A stretch of 37,260 nucleotides of DNA from Cyanobacteria bacterium PR.3.49 (lineage in GTDB: Bacteria; Cyanobacteriota; Vampirovibrionia; Obscuribacterales; Obscuribacteraceae): the NCBI GenBank assembly GCA_013997645.1, contig PNKB01000031.1, forward strand, positions 1 through 37,260, written 5' to 3'. Below, piece after piece: positions 8,414 to 17,531 of the stretch. Under the pieces are notes generated by a model. The model saw only the letters and a program-made list of their open reading frames with translations, did no database searches and was not told the DNA's origin. Made by a program: the position numbers and the translations under genes. How positions within the stretch are numbered: position 1 is the first letter of the stretch; the number at the start of each line of letters is the position of its first letter.

Positions 8414-8429
8414 TATAGCTCAATCTCCC
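8414..8429 (-). promoter_or_regulatory. Ribosome binding site GGGAG placed for an AUA start codon
   Basis: On the minus strand GGGAG (8425-8429) is followed by eight bases and then ATA (8414-8416), in frame with the PilB-N-like gene. The conventional GTG at 8383 has no ribosome site. An in-frame TGA at 8420-8422 rules out any start further upstream. Confidence 0.55.
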
Positions 8430-8537
8430 GCAAAGTTGTTTCCGGAAATGAACTTCGTTCTCATTTGAGATTAGCACAACCTAGTGTCGCATAAGCTATC
8501 TTTTTTTGCCAATTATGTATTATGGTGAGGGGCGAAA

Positions 8538-8570
8538 AGTGACACTGGGACTATGAAAACGGTTGTCACT
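8538..8570. promoter_or_regulatory. Inverted repeat upstream of the RND efflux operon
   Basis: AGTGACA (8538-8544) and its exact reverse complement TGTCACT (8564-8570) flank a 19-base spacer, 23 bases before the adaptor start codon. A TATTAT sequence at 8518-8523 could be a -10 box, though I see no good -35 partner. The repeat could be an operator for a metal-responsive regulator or a leader hairpin. Confidence 0.3.
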
Positions 8571-8593
8571 CCAAATGAAAAGCAGATCAGGCG

Positions 8594-10234
8594 ATGACGC
8601 AGATAAACCCGCAGCTCAAATGCCTGAGTCAAAACTCTAAAAGGATACTCTCGTTGATCCAGTTTCCAATTTCTAACAGCCGTGCGGCGCTGGAGACGAC
8701 GTTGCAGTTGCAAAGGCGATCTTTGCTGTTGATAACAGCGCTGGTTTTTGTTGTGGCACCACTGTTCTTTCTCATCACGACTCCCGGAGTTTTTGCACAT
8801 GAAGGGGAGAACGAAGCATTTGCAGCTAAGGACCGCGATGTCGACAAGCCCGAGACAGTCAAAGCTAATGAGCAAGGCCAGCGCGCCCTTGGGTTGGAGG
8901 TTGGTCCACCGAAATTTTCCGCATTGAAGGAAATTCTTTCGGCGACGGGCGAAGTGAAGGCTGCAGAAACGCAATCATTCGATGTCAACCCTCCGGTATC
9001 AGGGGTGGTGCAAACTGTTTCTGCAAAGCAAGGCGACACCGTCAAGAAAGGGCAAGTTCTTGCGCTTGTTCATAGCATTGAAGTGGCGACGACATTGACA
9101 AAGCTTCTCAATGATCGAACCAAAATTCAAGGCGACATCACACGCGTGAAGACTGAAATCGGCAGCGACATTACTTTGCAAACCAGTCAGGTTCAACTCG
9201 CCAAGACCAGCTATGACCGAGAAGCCGAGTTGTTTAAAGAGGGCATAAGCGCTCAGAAAGCGCTGCAGGAGGCCAAAGCCAATTACGACTCTGCTCAAGT
9301 CAAATTGAAGACTTTGCAGCAAAGATTGAAGCAAGAAGTGGCATTGCTGCAAAGCCAGCTAAAGATGACTATTGATTCGGCTGAAGATCAATTAGAAATA
9401 ATGGGCATCTCGAAGGCAGAAGTCGATGAGAGTTTGAAGTCAAATCATGTCACTGCCGACCTGCCCATTGTTGCGCCAGTAAATGGCGCGGTTACGCAGC
9501 GAGACATCACGCTTGGCGAGCGCGTCGATCCATCGAAAAAGGTTTTCAGCATCGTCAATCTGAACCCGATCTGGGTGATGGTTGATATCTATCAAGAACA
9601 AATTCCCAGCGTCAAGCAAGGGCAGACGGTGCTTATCACCACGCCTTCAAAAGAAACTTTACGAGGAAAAATCTCCTCTGTCGGCACCGTCATCGATGAT
9701 GCAACCAAGACGTTGCACGTTCGCATCGTCGTCGATAATCCTGCCGGGGTGCTGCGGCCGGGCATGTTCGTTACCGCTCAGATCGTCATTGGTTCGAGAG
9801 AAAATGAAACTTTTATCGTTCCTGATTCAGCTGTCGTCAAGGATGGAAAAGAAAGTTTCGTCTACATCAAGAAAGGAAATTCGTTCAAGCCCGTTGCCGT
9901 AAAGGTCGGGCTCATTGTCGCCGGCGAAGTCGAGATTCTCGAAGGCGTCAAACTTCAGGATCAGATTGTTTTGAAAGGCGCACAGCAGTTAAAAGCGGAA
10001 GCCATTCTCAAGCCGGGTGAGAGCGACGACGATGATACCGAAACCGGTGACCACGCAGACCACGGCGCCGATGCTGCCGCAAAAGGCAATACTAAAGCCC
10101 AGCTGGCGATGTTTTTCGCCATGGGTGTGGTGGCAGCATTTATTGTTTTCGCGATCTGGGGTTACGTCAGTAACCGCGTGAAGAAACAGCAGCCGACCAA
10201 AGCTGAGACGACCAAAGCTGAAGACGACAAATGA
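8594..10234 (+). CDS. RND efflux periplasmic adaptor (CusB/CzcB type) with extra C-terminal membrane helix
   Basis: The 546-residue protein is the membrane fusion component of a tripartite heavy-metal pump. An N-terminal helix (about 43-66, ending VFAHE) anchors or secretes it. The lipoyl half-motifs are visible (NPPVSGVVQTVSAKQGDTVKKGQ and, later, VAPVNGAVTQRDI), separated by a coiled-coil hairpin at about 165-265. The beta-barrel (NLNPIWVMVDIYQEQIPSVK) and membrane-proximal domains follow. Oddly, after a DDDD and His-rich stretch (DHADHGADAA) the protein ends with a further membrane helix (about 511-531) and a Lys-rich tail; usual adaptors lack this. It overlaps the pump gene by four bases (ATGA). 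The metal is not certain. Confidence 0.92.
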   Translation: MTQINPQLKCLSQNSKRILSLIQFPISNSRAALETTLQLQRRSLLLITALVFVVAPLFFLITTPGVFAHEGENEAFAAKDRDVDKPETVKANEQGQRALGLEVGPPKFSALKEILSATGEVKAAETQSFDVNPPVSGVVQTVSAKQGDTVKKGQVLALVHSIEVATTLTKLLNDRTKIQGDITRVKTEIGSDITLQTSQVQLAKTSYDREAELFKEGISAQKALQEAKANYDSAQVKLKTLQQRLKQEVALLQSQLKMTIDSAEDQLEIMGISKAEVDESLKSNHVTADLPIVAPVNGAVTQRDITLGERVDPSKKVFSIVNLNPIWVMVDIYQEQIPSVKQGQTVLITTPSKETLRGKISSVGTVIDDATKTLHVRIVVDNPAGVLRPGMFVTAQIVIGSRENETFIVPDSAVVKDGKESFVYIKKGNSFKPVAVKVGLIVAGEVEILEGVKLQDQIVLKGAQQLKAEAILKPGESDDDDTETGDHADHGADAAAKGNTKAQLAMFFAMGVVAAFIVFAIWGYVSNRVKKQQPTKAETTKAEDDK

Positions 10235-13200
10235 TCAATCGTTTTATCCAATGGTCAATTCATAATCGTTTTATCGTGGCAATTCTGGCTTTCGTCTGGC
10301 TGGTCTGCGGCATTTATGCAACTGAAAACATGCCTGTCGACGTGTTCCCGGATTTCGCTCCGATAAGAGTCGTCGTGCTGACAGAAGCACCAGGCTTTGC
10401 GCCCGAAGAAGTGGAAAGCCTGGTGACGCGCCCACTGGAAGCGAATTTGAACGGCACCGCCAACGTGAAAGTAGTGCGTTCTGTTTCAACAATCGGGCTT
10501 TCCGTCATCACAATTATTTTTCAAGACTCAACCAATGTGTTGGTGGCGCGCCAGTTGGTCAGCGAAAAGCTGCAGGCGGCGCGCGGGCAATTGCCGGAAA
10601 ACGTCAACGAGCCGGTCTTGGCGCCGATGACCACGGCTGCCGGGGACATCCTTAAAATCGGGCTTTATTCCACTGGCGATACAACTGCAATGGACCTGCG
10701 CACGCTCGCAGACTGGACTCTGCGCATGCGGCTCATGGCTGTGCCGGGCGTTTCCAACGTCGTCGTTATCGGTGGCGACGTAAAACAATATCAGGTGCTC
10801 GTCGACCCCGAAAAATTGAAACAGTACGACGTGACGCTCGGAGAAGTTGTCGCAGCAGCACGCGGCAGCAATCTCAATACCGCCGGTGGTATCGTTCGCT
10901 CTAACGAGAAAGAGGAGCTTGTGCGCGGTCTGGGGCGAGTCAACTCGCCAGCTGAAATCGCGCAGACTGTTGTTCTCGAACGCGGCAATCAGCCTGTGCT
11001 GCTCGGCAATGTGGCCGATGTTCAATTGGGCGCCGCCTTCAAAATAGGCGATGCGATTGTGGACGGTCATCCGGGTGTGGTATTGACTGTCTTCAAACAA
11101 CCAGAGGCCAACACTCTGGCAACGACAAAGTCGCTGGAAAAGGCGATAACCGACCTGCAGGGAAGCTTTCCCAAAGACGTGAAAGTGATCACTACTTTTC
11201 GCCAGGCCGACTTCATCGAGATAGCTGTTAAGAATGTCTCCGAAGCCGTGGTGCTTGGCGGTGTGCTCGTCATTGTCATCCTTTTTGCATTCTTGCAAAA
11301 CTGGCGCACGGCTTTTATCTCACTGACCGCAATTCCCCTGTCGCTTCTTTCGGCAATTATTGCTTTGAAGTTGCACGGTTTCACAATTAATACGATGACG
11401 TTGGGCGGGCTGGCGATTGCCATAGGTGAAGTCGTTGACGATGCGATTATTGATGTGGAAAACATCTATCGCCGATTGCGCGAAAACGCACTTTTGGAAA
11501 GCCCTCGACCGGCACTGACTGTGATGTACGAAGCGTCTGCTGAAGTGCGCGGGGCGGTTGTGTACGCCACCATGATCGTGGCGCTGATGTTTTTGCCCGT
11601 GCTTTCGTTGAAGGGCTTGGAGGGTAAGATCTTCACGCCGCTTGCCTATGCTTATCTCGTTAGCCTGCTTGCTTCGCTGGCGGTGGCGCTCACAGTAACT
11701 CCGGCGATGTGCGCGCTGCTGCTCAAGAAGACCAAAGGCGAGAAAGAAGGAGATGGGCGTGTCATCAGCTTTTTGAAAAGCATGTATACGCCACTGCTAA
11801 ACTTTTCGCTGGCGCGCCCGCGCTCGATTTTGGCTGGAGCGCTTTTGCTCTTTCTGTTTTCGCTCGCCAATGTTTTCGTCCTGGGCACCGAATTCCTGCC
11901 GCCTTTCGACGAAAATAATATGATCGTCGTCACTACCTTCATGCCGGGCACCAGTCTTTCCACGACGACTCAAATGGGTACCGAGCTGACCAATCACTTC
12001 GTCAAAAAGCATGAAGTGCTCGCCGCCAGCCAGAGAGCCGGTCGCGCTGAAGGCGGTGAAGATTATGGCGCCAGCAATGTGAGCGAATTCGACATTCGTC
12101 TCAAGCCTGATGTGCCGGATAAGCAGCGACTGCTCAATCACATCCGCCACGAATTTTCCCATGTACCAGGACTTGTTTCCGACAGCGGATCTTATTTGCA
12201 GCATCGTATGGATCACGCTCTATCCGGTGTTAATGCCGCAGTTGCCGTGAAATTGTTCGGACCCGATCTGGACGTTTTGCATGAGAATGCCTTGAAAATC
12301 GAAAAGGTCATGAAGGAAGTCCGCGGCGCTGTCGATGTTCACGTCGAACAAATTGTGGATGTCCCGCAAATTTCCATCAAGGTCAATCGTGCGGCCGCGG
12401 CTAGATACGGTGTCCAGGTAAAAGATCTGTCCGACTCTATCGAAGCGGCTTTCCGCGGAGTGACTGTTTCGCAAGTACTGGAAGGGCAGAAGGCTTTCGA
12501 CATGTATGTCTGGCTCAAGCCCGAATATCGCAACAATCTCAACGTCATCAAATCAACCCTGGTCGATACTCCCGCCAATGTAAAAGTGCCGCTCGGCGCG
12601 CTGGCCAGTGTGGCTGAAGGTGAGAGCCCCAATACAATCAGCCACGAAAACATCTCTCGCCGCGTTGTTGTGCAGGCAAACGTCTCCGGTCGCGATTTGG
12701 GAAGTTTGATTAGCGAAACGAAGAAGCGCATAGCAAAAGAAGTGCAGCTACCCACCGGCTATTACGTAGTTTATGGTGGGCAATTCGAGGCACAGGAAGA
12801 GGCGTCGCAGCAATTGGGCGTGCTTCTCGCCGCCGCTCTTTTCGGCATGTTTCTGCTGCTTTCGCTGGCGTTCAAATCCATCCGCGCAGCCATCATTATC
12901 ATGGCCAATCTGCCGCTGGCTTTGGTCGGCGGCATTTGGGCGGTTTTGTTTTCCGGAGCCGTTCTTAGCGTCGGCTCGATGGTGGGATTCATGACGCTCT
13001 TCGGAATTTCGACCCGCAATGGCATCATGCTCGTTTCTCACTTCAATCAGCTGATGGAAGAAGGAGGAACGCTCGAGGATGTGGTGAAACACAGCGCTCT
13101 CGACCGCCTCAGCCCCGTTTTGATGACTGCCCTGGCTGCCTCGCTCGGAGTGATGCCAATCGCGGTCCTGGGAGGCGCTGGGCGCGAATTGGAACAACCG

Positions 13201-13317
13201 CTGGCAATTGTAATCCTGGGTGGCATGGTCACGTCTACCGCGCTTACCCTGGTGGTAATTCCTGCGCTGCTGAAGCTTTTCGGCGCCAAGATCGCGCCTG
13301 CCAAAACCGACGACTAA
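10231..13317 (+). CDS. Heavy-metal efflux RND transporter (CusA/CzcA family)
   Basis: This 1028-residue inner-membrane proton antiporter pumps metal ions to the outside. The family start (MINRFIQWSIHNRFIV ... MPVDVFPDFAP) and two RND repeats with two large periplasmic loops are clear, and the length is typical. The proton-relay helix reads AIAIGEVVDDAIIDVEN. Compared with CzcA it keeps the Asp and Glu equivalent to D408 and E415 but has Ala where CzcA has D402, as in CusA. At the site I align with the copper-binding M573 of CusA it has Val (NNMIVVTTFMPG), so copper/silver is not assured. No outer-membrane TolC-like gene lies in the window. Translation is coupled to the adaptor by ATGA. Confidence 0.95.
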   Translation: MINRFIQWSIHNRFIVAILAFVWLVCGIYATENMPVDVFPDFAPIRVVVLTEAPGFAPEEVESLVTRPLEANLNGTANVKVVRSVSTIGLSVITIIFQDSTNVLVARQLVSEKLQAARGQLPENVNEPVLAPMTTAAGDILKIGLYSTGDTTAMDLRTLADWTLRMRLMAVPGVSNVVVIGGDVKQYQVLVDPEKLKQYDVTLGEVVAAARGSNLNTAGGIVRSNEKEELVRGLGRVNSPAEIAQTVVLERGNQPVLLGNVADVQLGAAFKIGDAIVDGHPGVVLTVFKQPEANTLATTKSLEKAITDLQGSFPKDVKVITTFRQADFIEIAVKNVSEAVVLGGVLVIVILFAFLQNWRTAFISLTAIPLSLLSAIIALKLHGFTINTMTLGGLAIAIGEVVDDAIIDVENIYRRLRENALLESPRPALTVMYEASAEVRGAVVYATMIVALMFLPVLSLKGLEGKIFTPLAYAYLVSLLASLAVALTVTPAMCALLLKKTKGEKEGDGRVISFLKSMYTPLLNFSLARPRSILAGALLLFLFSLANVFVLGTEFLPPFDENNMIVVTTFMPGTSLSTTTQMGTELTNHFVKKHEVLAASQRAGRAEGGEDYGASNVSEFDIRLKPDVPDKQRLLNHIRHEFSHVPGLVSDSGSYLQHRMDHALSGVNAAVAVKLFGPDLDVLHENALKIEKVMKEVRGAVDVHVEQIVDVPQISIKVNRAAAARYGVQVKDLSDSIEAAFRGVTVSQVLEGQKAFDMYVWLKPEYRNNLNVIKSTLVDTPANVKVPLGALASVAEGESPNTISHENISRRVVVQANVSGRDLGSLISETKKRIAKEVQLPTGYYVVYGGQFEAQEEASQQLGVLLAAALFGMFLLLSLAFKSIRAAIIIMANLPLALVGGIWAVLFSGAVLSVGSMVGFMTLFGISTRNGIMLVSHFNQLMEEGGTLEDVVKHSALDRLSPVLMTALAASLGVMPIAVLGGAGRELEQPLAIVILGGMVTSTALTLVVIPALLKLFGAKIAPAKTDD

Positions 13318-13337
13318 TCAAAAAGAGGTTTTCTAGA

Positions 13338-13366
13338 AAAAAGATTTTCTAGCAGAAAATCTTTTT
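13338..13366. terminator. Bidirectional hairpin terminator between convergent genes
   Basis: A perfect 13-bp stem (AAAAAGATTTTCT / AGAAAATCTTTTT) with loop AGC lies between the pump gene and the convergent papain-like gene. It ends in T5 on the plus strand and T5 on the minus strand, so it can serve both. It overlaps the TAA of the minus-strand gene. The stem is AT-rich, so termination may be only moderate. Confidence 0.7.
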
Positions 13367-14771
13367 AGAAGTACTCGGGATTTTTCACGATATCCATGCG
13401 ATTGAAAACAACCCCGCGCTTCCAGTCCGTCACTGATTTGTTGTTCAGCCTGACGCCGCTTTGTGCGTCATAAAAAAATCCTGCGCCGGAGCTGGGTTTG
13501 TGGGCGAAGACCATGTGCGAAACATTGTTGTCGATTCGCATGATTGCCGCATAGTTACCGGGCGCGGCATTGTTTATGTTTTCAGCGACGCCTGTGAATT
13601 TGACTCCTGCAGCTTTGGAAAACCAGTCCATAGCGTCGACTTCGTTCCGGAATCGTCCGGGCGCCGGATCGCCGATGACTAATTTTTGCTTGTTGGTCAG
13701 CTTCGCAACGTCATCTGCTGTTGTCAGTCCTGTACGCCCCAGGGTGCGAAAAACCGCCGCCGTGCAGCCCATGCAGTTGTGAGCACCAGCACTGGGATTG
13801 AAAGTGCTGGGCGCGCGCCAGCTCAAAAATGGAGTATCTGTGAAATGATGCTCGGGAGCATTGGAAAGTTTTCCCAAGATAAGGCGTCTGACTTCTTCTG
13901 TGGACTTCAGGCTGAAGCCATTTTCATAAGATTTTGCGACCAGATCTATGATAAATCCGTTGTCTGCAATTTCCTTCTGCGCTTCCGGCGACAACGGTCT
14001 TTGCATTTGAAGGACCTTAAGAGTGTCGGCCTCGGCAGCGCGCATTGCCGGCTGCGGGACCATATGCTGAAGGCTGTGTGGTTCGGAAACACCGCGGCGG
14101 GCGGTGTATATCATGCCCGATTGGGTTTTCCATAATCGTGGTGTAATCGGATGCAGATCGTCAAAGGAATCGAGCGGCCTGACTGCTCTTGCCGCCTGCA
14201 ATTCGAGAATGCCGACTTTCTTGCCGTCAGGATCTCTGACAAATTTTTGCAGAGTACCGACTGTGCTATTGCTGCTTGCAACAATATCTCCGGCATGCGG
14301 GCTCAGGTCTTTCGGCATCGCTCTGGCATATTGCGGCATTGCCTCAGGGGTCTGGAAATTGGCGAAGACCTTGCTCTTACTCACCCTCAATGGAGCTGCT
14401 GCCAGTTGTTCGTTGAGAGAATTTCCGTGTGTAAAGAAGTCTGCTGCATTTCGCAAGCCGACGTCGTCGATTTGTTTCACTGCACCCGTATTAAAGGTGG
14501 CATCAACGAATTGCTTTGCTCGCATGACAGCAGGCGTGGCAAAAGACGTATAGGCTTCGCTGGCGAGCTTGGAGGACGCGCCGGCGGCGGCTTCTGATAT
14601 TTGAGGCAGGGCCTGGACTTCTTTTGAAGCAAGGCGCGCCACCGCTTGAAGAGCGCTGATAGCTGTCATAGAGAAACTGTTGGAAGAAGTGAGCATATTA
14701 TTCAGCCTGGCGCGTGAAATAAGGGTGAAGCCAAGCGTGCAGACAAGCATGCAGGAGTGAAACCTCCTCAT
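13365..14771 (-). CDS. Protein with C-terminal papain-like cysteine peptidase/toxin fold
   Basis: The 468-residue protein has a basic start and a hydrophobic stretch (RRFHSCMLVCTLGFTLISRA) that can be a short signal peptide. Residues 30-310 are Ala-rich, helical and unrecognised. The C-terminal 150 residues have HNCMGCTAAVFRTLG (C333), VSHMVFA (H419) and FFYDAQSG (D435, with Q437). This order and spacing, with the Cys at the start of a helix, His on a strand and D.Q.G just after, is that of papain-like toxin domains (Tox-PL class) and related deamidases/peptidases. I infer a cysteine hydrolase, possibly an effector. An AGGAGG lies between the first ATG and a second one at 14750, so translation could begin at either. 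No immunity gene is recognised next to it. Confidence 0.6.
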   Translation of the reverse strand: MRRFHSCMLVCTLGFTLISRARLNNMLTSSNSFSMTAISALQAVARLASKEVQALPQISEAAAGASSKLASEAYTSFATPAVMRAKQFVDATFNTGAVKQIDDVGLRNAADFFTHGNSLNEQLAAAPLRVSKSKVFANFQTPEAMPQYARAMPKDLSPHAGDIVASSNSTVGTLQKFVRDPDGKKVGILELQAARAVRPLDSFDDLHPITPRLWKTQSGMIYTARRGVSEPHSLQHMVPQPAMRAAEADTLKVLQMQRPLSPEAQKEIADNGFIIDLVAKSYENGFSLKSTEEVRRLILGKLSNAPEHHFTDTPFLSWRAPSTFNPSAGAHNCMGCTAAVFRTLGRTGLTTADDVAKLTNKQKLVIGDPAPGRFRNEVDAMDWFSKAAGVKFTGVAENINNAAPGNYAAIMRIDNNVSHMVFAHKPSSGAGFFYDAQSGVRLNNKSVTDWKRGVVFNRMDIVKNPEYF

Positions 14772-14844
14772 GACTATCGTTAAGGCGCGTTTGAATCCAA
14801 CTAACTAAGATATTTCGATCAGGTTCTGAGGTTGGGGAAGGCAA

Positions 14845-17508
14845 ATGGATAAAGCGTCATCTTTGGCATCCGGCGTCGACACTAAGATTCACTTTTTCAT
14901 CAAAGGCAATTCGCCCGCAAAAGTCGAACTGACTAGCGTCGGCGGCAAGGCGCATTCGCTGATTCGCATGATCGACATGAATTTGCCGGTGCCTTCGGGG
15001 TTTGTCTTGCCGGTCGAATTTTTCAGCGATTGGTTCGATGCGATAAAGAAAACCGACGCATGGGCGGCGTTTCTTGATGCCGATGTGAATTCCAAACTGC
15101 GCAGCTCTTGCGACGCGCTTAAAAAAGAAACGATTAATTTCAGTTTTTCAAAGTCGCAAAAAGAAGCAGTTGAAGCGGCTCTCGCCAAACTCAGTCACAA
15201 AGGAGAGTTGTTTGCTGTGCGGTCCTCGTCTCCTGAAGAGGATCTTGACGGTTCGTCATTTGCAGGTGGGTACGAAACAATCCTCGGCGTTACGAAGTCC
15301 GGCATCGAAGATGCAGTCAAGAAGGCGTTTGCTTCCTGCCTGGATCAGCGAGTGGCGGTGTACAAAAAACAACACGGCTTTGATTTCCGCAATCCAAAAA
15401 TTGCTGTCGTAGTGCAAACTCAGATTGCCTCCGACGTCGCCGGTGTCGGCTTTTCTCTTAATCCGATAAGCAATTCTTACGACGAGGCGGTGATCAATTC
15501 CAATTGGGGCTTGGGCGAAACAGTAGTGGCTGGAATTGCCACCCCTGATACTTTTATTGTCGACAAGAATAATCTGGACATCATTCAAAAACAGCTCGGT
15601 GCAAAAGAAACTTCCATCAAACTCTTGCCTGACGGCGGAACCGAAGAGTATGTCGATAGCGCCCAGATTTACCTTTCGCTCACCGACGAGCAAGTGAAAG
15701 AGCTGACAAAGCTGATCGTCCAGGTCGAGAAGAGTTACGATCGCCCAATGGATATAGAGTGGGCATTTTCGGGCGGCGAAATGTTCCTGCTGCAGGCGCG
15801 TCCGATCACGACTTACGTTCCTTTGGCAAAAGAATTAGTCACCGCCCCCGGTGAGCAAAAAAAGCTTTATCTCGATGTGACTATATGTGTTCAGGGATTA
15901 TTCAAGCCGATTTCCGTTTTAGGCACGTCTTTTCTTCGCGGCGCCTCATCGCTCATCACCTCAAAAGTTTTCGGCAAAGACATGAGCAAGAATGTTGATG
16001 AATCATTCGCCTACATGACAGACGGACGAATTTACATGAACGTGTCAAATGTTTTTGAATTCGCCGGGCAGGAAAAGGCTGTCAAATTCATCAATAACAT
16101 GGACCCGAATGCGGCAAAAATCCTGGCTTCCGTCAGTGGAGAAGAATATCGCTCTCACAACAAAGATATAAAACACATCCCGTTGCATCTGCTTTTGCAA
16201 CTGCCTGCAATTGGACTGCATGTGCTGGAAGCTCGTTTGTTGCCTGAGCACGCGCACCGGCATGTTGTCCAGGAAGTAAAAGAATACAAGCGCGATGTTC
16301 GCCATCTTGCTGCTGAAAATCTGCCTTTTGATGAGCTGGCCGCTGCTCTTTTCGATCGCGTCAGGCAATCGGTGTTTTCTCACATACTGCCGGCATTCGC
16401 TACCTCACGCATAGCACTCGAGCGCATGAAAGCCATCGCCGGCGAGGGAAAGTACGAGGCCGAATTTAAAGATATCGAGCGCGCGGTGCCCCATAATCCG
16501 ACCATCGAGATGGGTCTGTCTCTCTATCACATGGCGCAACTGCTGCCGGAGGATGTAGATTCGGCAAAAATTGTCCAACTGCTCGAAGCGCAACAGCTGC
16601 CAAAGCCGTTTCTTGCCGCCTGGGATGAGTTTATCGAACTCTATGGGCACCGCGGACCGACCGAGCTGGACATTGCCGCGCCGCGATTCCGCGACGAACC
16701 GGCGACACTCCTGGCGCAAGTTGTCACTTTGCGTAAAACAACTTCAGCCGAAGATAACCCGCAAGAGCGCTTCGATCGCGGTCAGGTTTCGCGTCAGCAA
16801 GCGTTTGAAAATCTTTGCGAGCAACTGCACGGCAAAGGTTGGCTCGCGATGAAAAGTTTTTCTTCACTCTATCGGGTGTACGAAACGCTAGCCGGGTATC
16901 GTGAAATGCCGAAGTATCTGATGATCTTCGCAATCGACACGCTTCGTCAGCGAGCGCTGAAGCACGGGCTGGAGCTGTTCGAAGCCGGGCGGCTCGACAA
17001 GCCCGAGCAAGTTTTTGACTTGAAAATCGAACAGATAAGAGATGCGCTGAAGAACAAGAATATTGATCTGCGCAAGCTCGCCGCTGAAAATAAAGTGATC
17101 ATCAATCAATTGAACGCAGTTGCCAGCCTGCCGATTGTCATCGACTCGCGGGGCAAAATTATCAATCCGCCGCCGGTTGAAGCGAAAGAGGGCGAAGTTG
17201 TCGGCACTGCCGTATCGTCCGGTATTGCCAGCGGACCGATTAAGGTTTTGCACACGCCTGATGAAAAACCGCTTGAGCGGGGCGACATTCTCGTTGCCCG
17301 TGCGACCGATCCGGGCTGGACTCCTCTTTTCGTCAATGCCTCCGCTGTCATTCTCGAAGTCGGCGGCATGCTGCAACACGGCGCCTTGGTCGCCCGCGAA
17401 TACGGGTTGCCTTGTGTCACAGGAGTGACTAACGCGACGACGCTCTGGGAAGATGGAACTATGGTGGAGGTCGATGGGACCAACGGGACGATTCGGCTGA
17501 TTAGTTAA
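14845..17508 (+). CDS. PEP-utilising phosphotransferase, rifampicin phosphotransferase/PEP synthase-like
   Basis: The 887-residue protein has an N-terminal ATP-grasp (PPDK/PEP synthase type) domain with VGGKAHSL at 32-39, RSSSPEEDLDGSSFAGG at 126-142, and DIEWAFSGGEMFLLQARPITT. A long helical middle domain (about 340-790) follows. The C-terminal swivelling domain carries the phospho-accepting histidine (H845 in GGMLQHGALVAREYGLP). It lacks the PEP-binding TIM barrel of true PEP synthase. This ATP-grasp / middle / His-domain layout and length (about 865) are those of rifampicin phosphotransferase, which transfers the beta-phosphate of ATP to an acceptor. The acceptor here is unknown. GGGGAAGG precedes the ATG. 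Its stop is 23 bases before the next gene. Confidence 0.88.
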   Translation: MDKASSLASGVDTKIHFFIKGNSPAKVELTSVGGKAHSLIRMIDMNLPVPSGFVLPVEFFSDWFDAIKKTDAWAAFLDADVNSKLRSSCDALKKETINFSFSKSQKEAVEAALAKLSHKGELFAVRSSSPEEDLDGSSFAGGYETILGVTKSGIEDAVKKAFASCLDQRVAVYKKQHGFDFRNPKIAVVVQTQIASDVAGVGFSLNPISNSYDEAVINSNWGLGETVVAGIATPDTFIVDKNNLDIIQKQLGAKETSIKLLPDGGTEEYVDSAQIYLSLTDEQVKELTKLIVQVEKSYDRPMDIEWAFSGGEMFLLQARPITTYVPLAKELVTAPGEQKKLYLDVTICVQGLFKPISVLGTSFLRGASSLITSKVFGKDMSKNVDESFAYMTDGRIYMNVSNVFEFAGQEKAVKFINNMDPNAAKILASVSGEEYRSHNKDIKHIPLHLLLQLPAIGLHVLEARLLPEHAHRHVVQEVKEYKRDVRHLAAENLPFDELAAALFDRVRQSVFSHILPAFATSRIALERMKAIAGEGKYEAEFKDIERAVPHNPTIEMGLSLYHMAQLLPEDVDSAKIVQLLEAQQLPKPFLAAWDEFIELYGHRGPTELDIAAPRFRDEPATLLAQVVTLRKTTSAEDNPQERFDRGQVSRQQAFENLCEQLHGKGWLAMKSFSSLYRVYETLAGYREMPKYLMIFAIDTLRQRALKHGLELFEAGRLDKPEQVFDLKIEQIRDALKNKNIDLRKLAAENKVIINQLNAVASLPIVIDSRGKIINPPPVEAKEGEVVGTAVSSGIASGPIKVLHTPDEKPLERGDILVARATDPGWTPLFVNASAVILEVGGMLQHGALVAREYGLPCVTGVTNATTLWEDGTMVEVDGTNGTIRLIS

Positions 17509-17531
17509 CAGTTCCTCCTGGGGTTTTGCAG

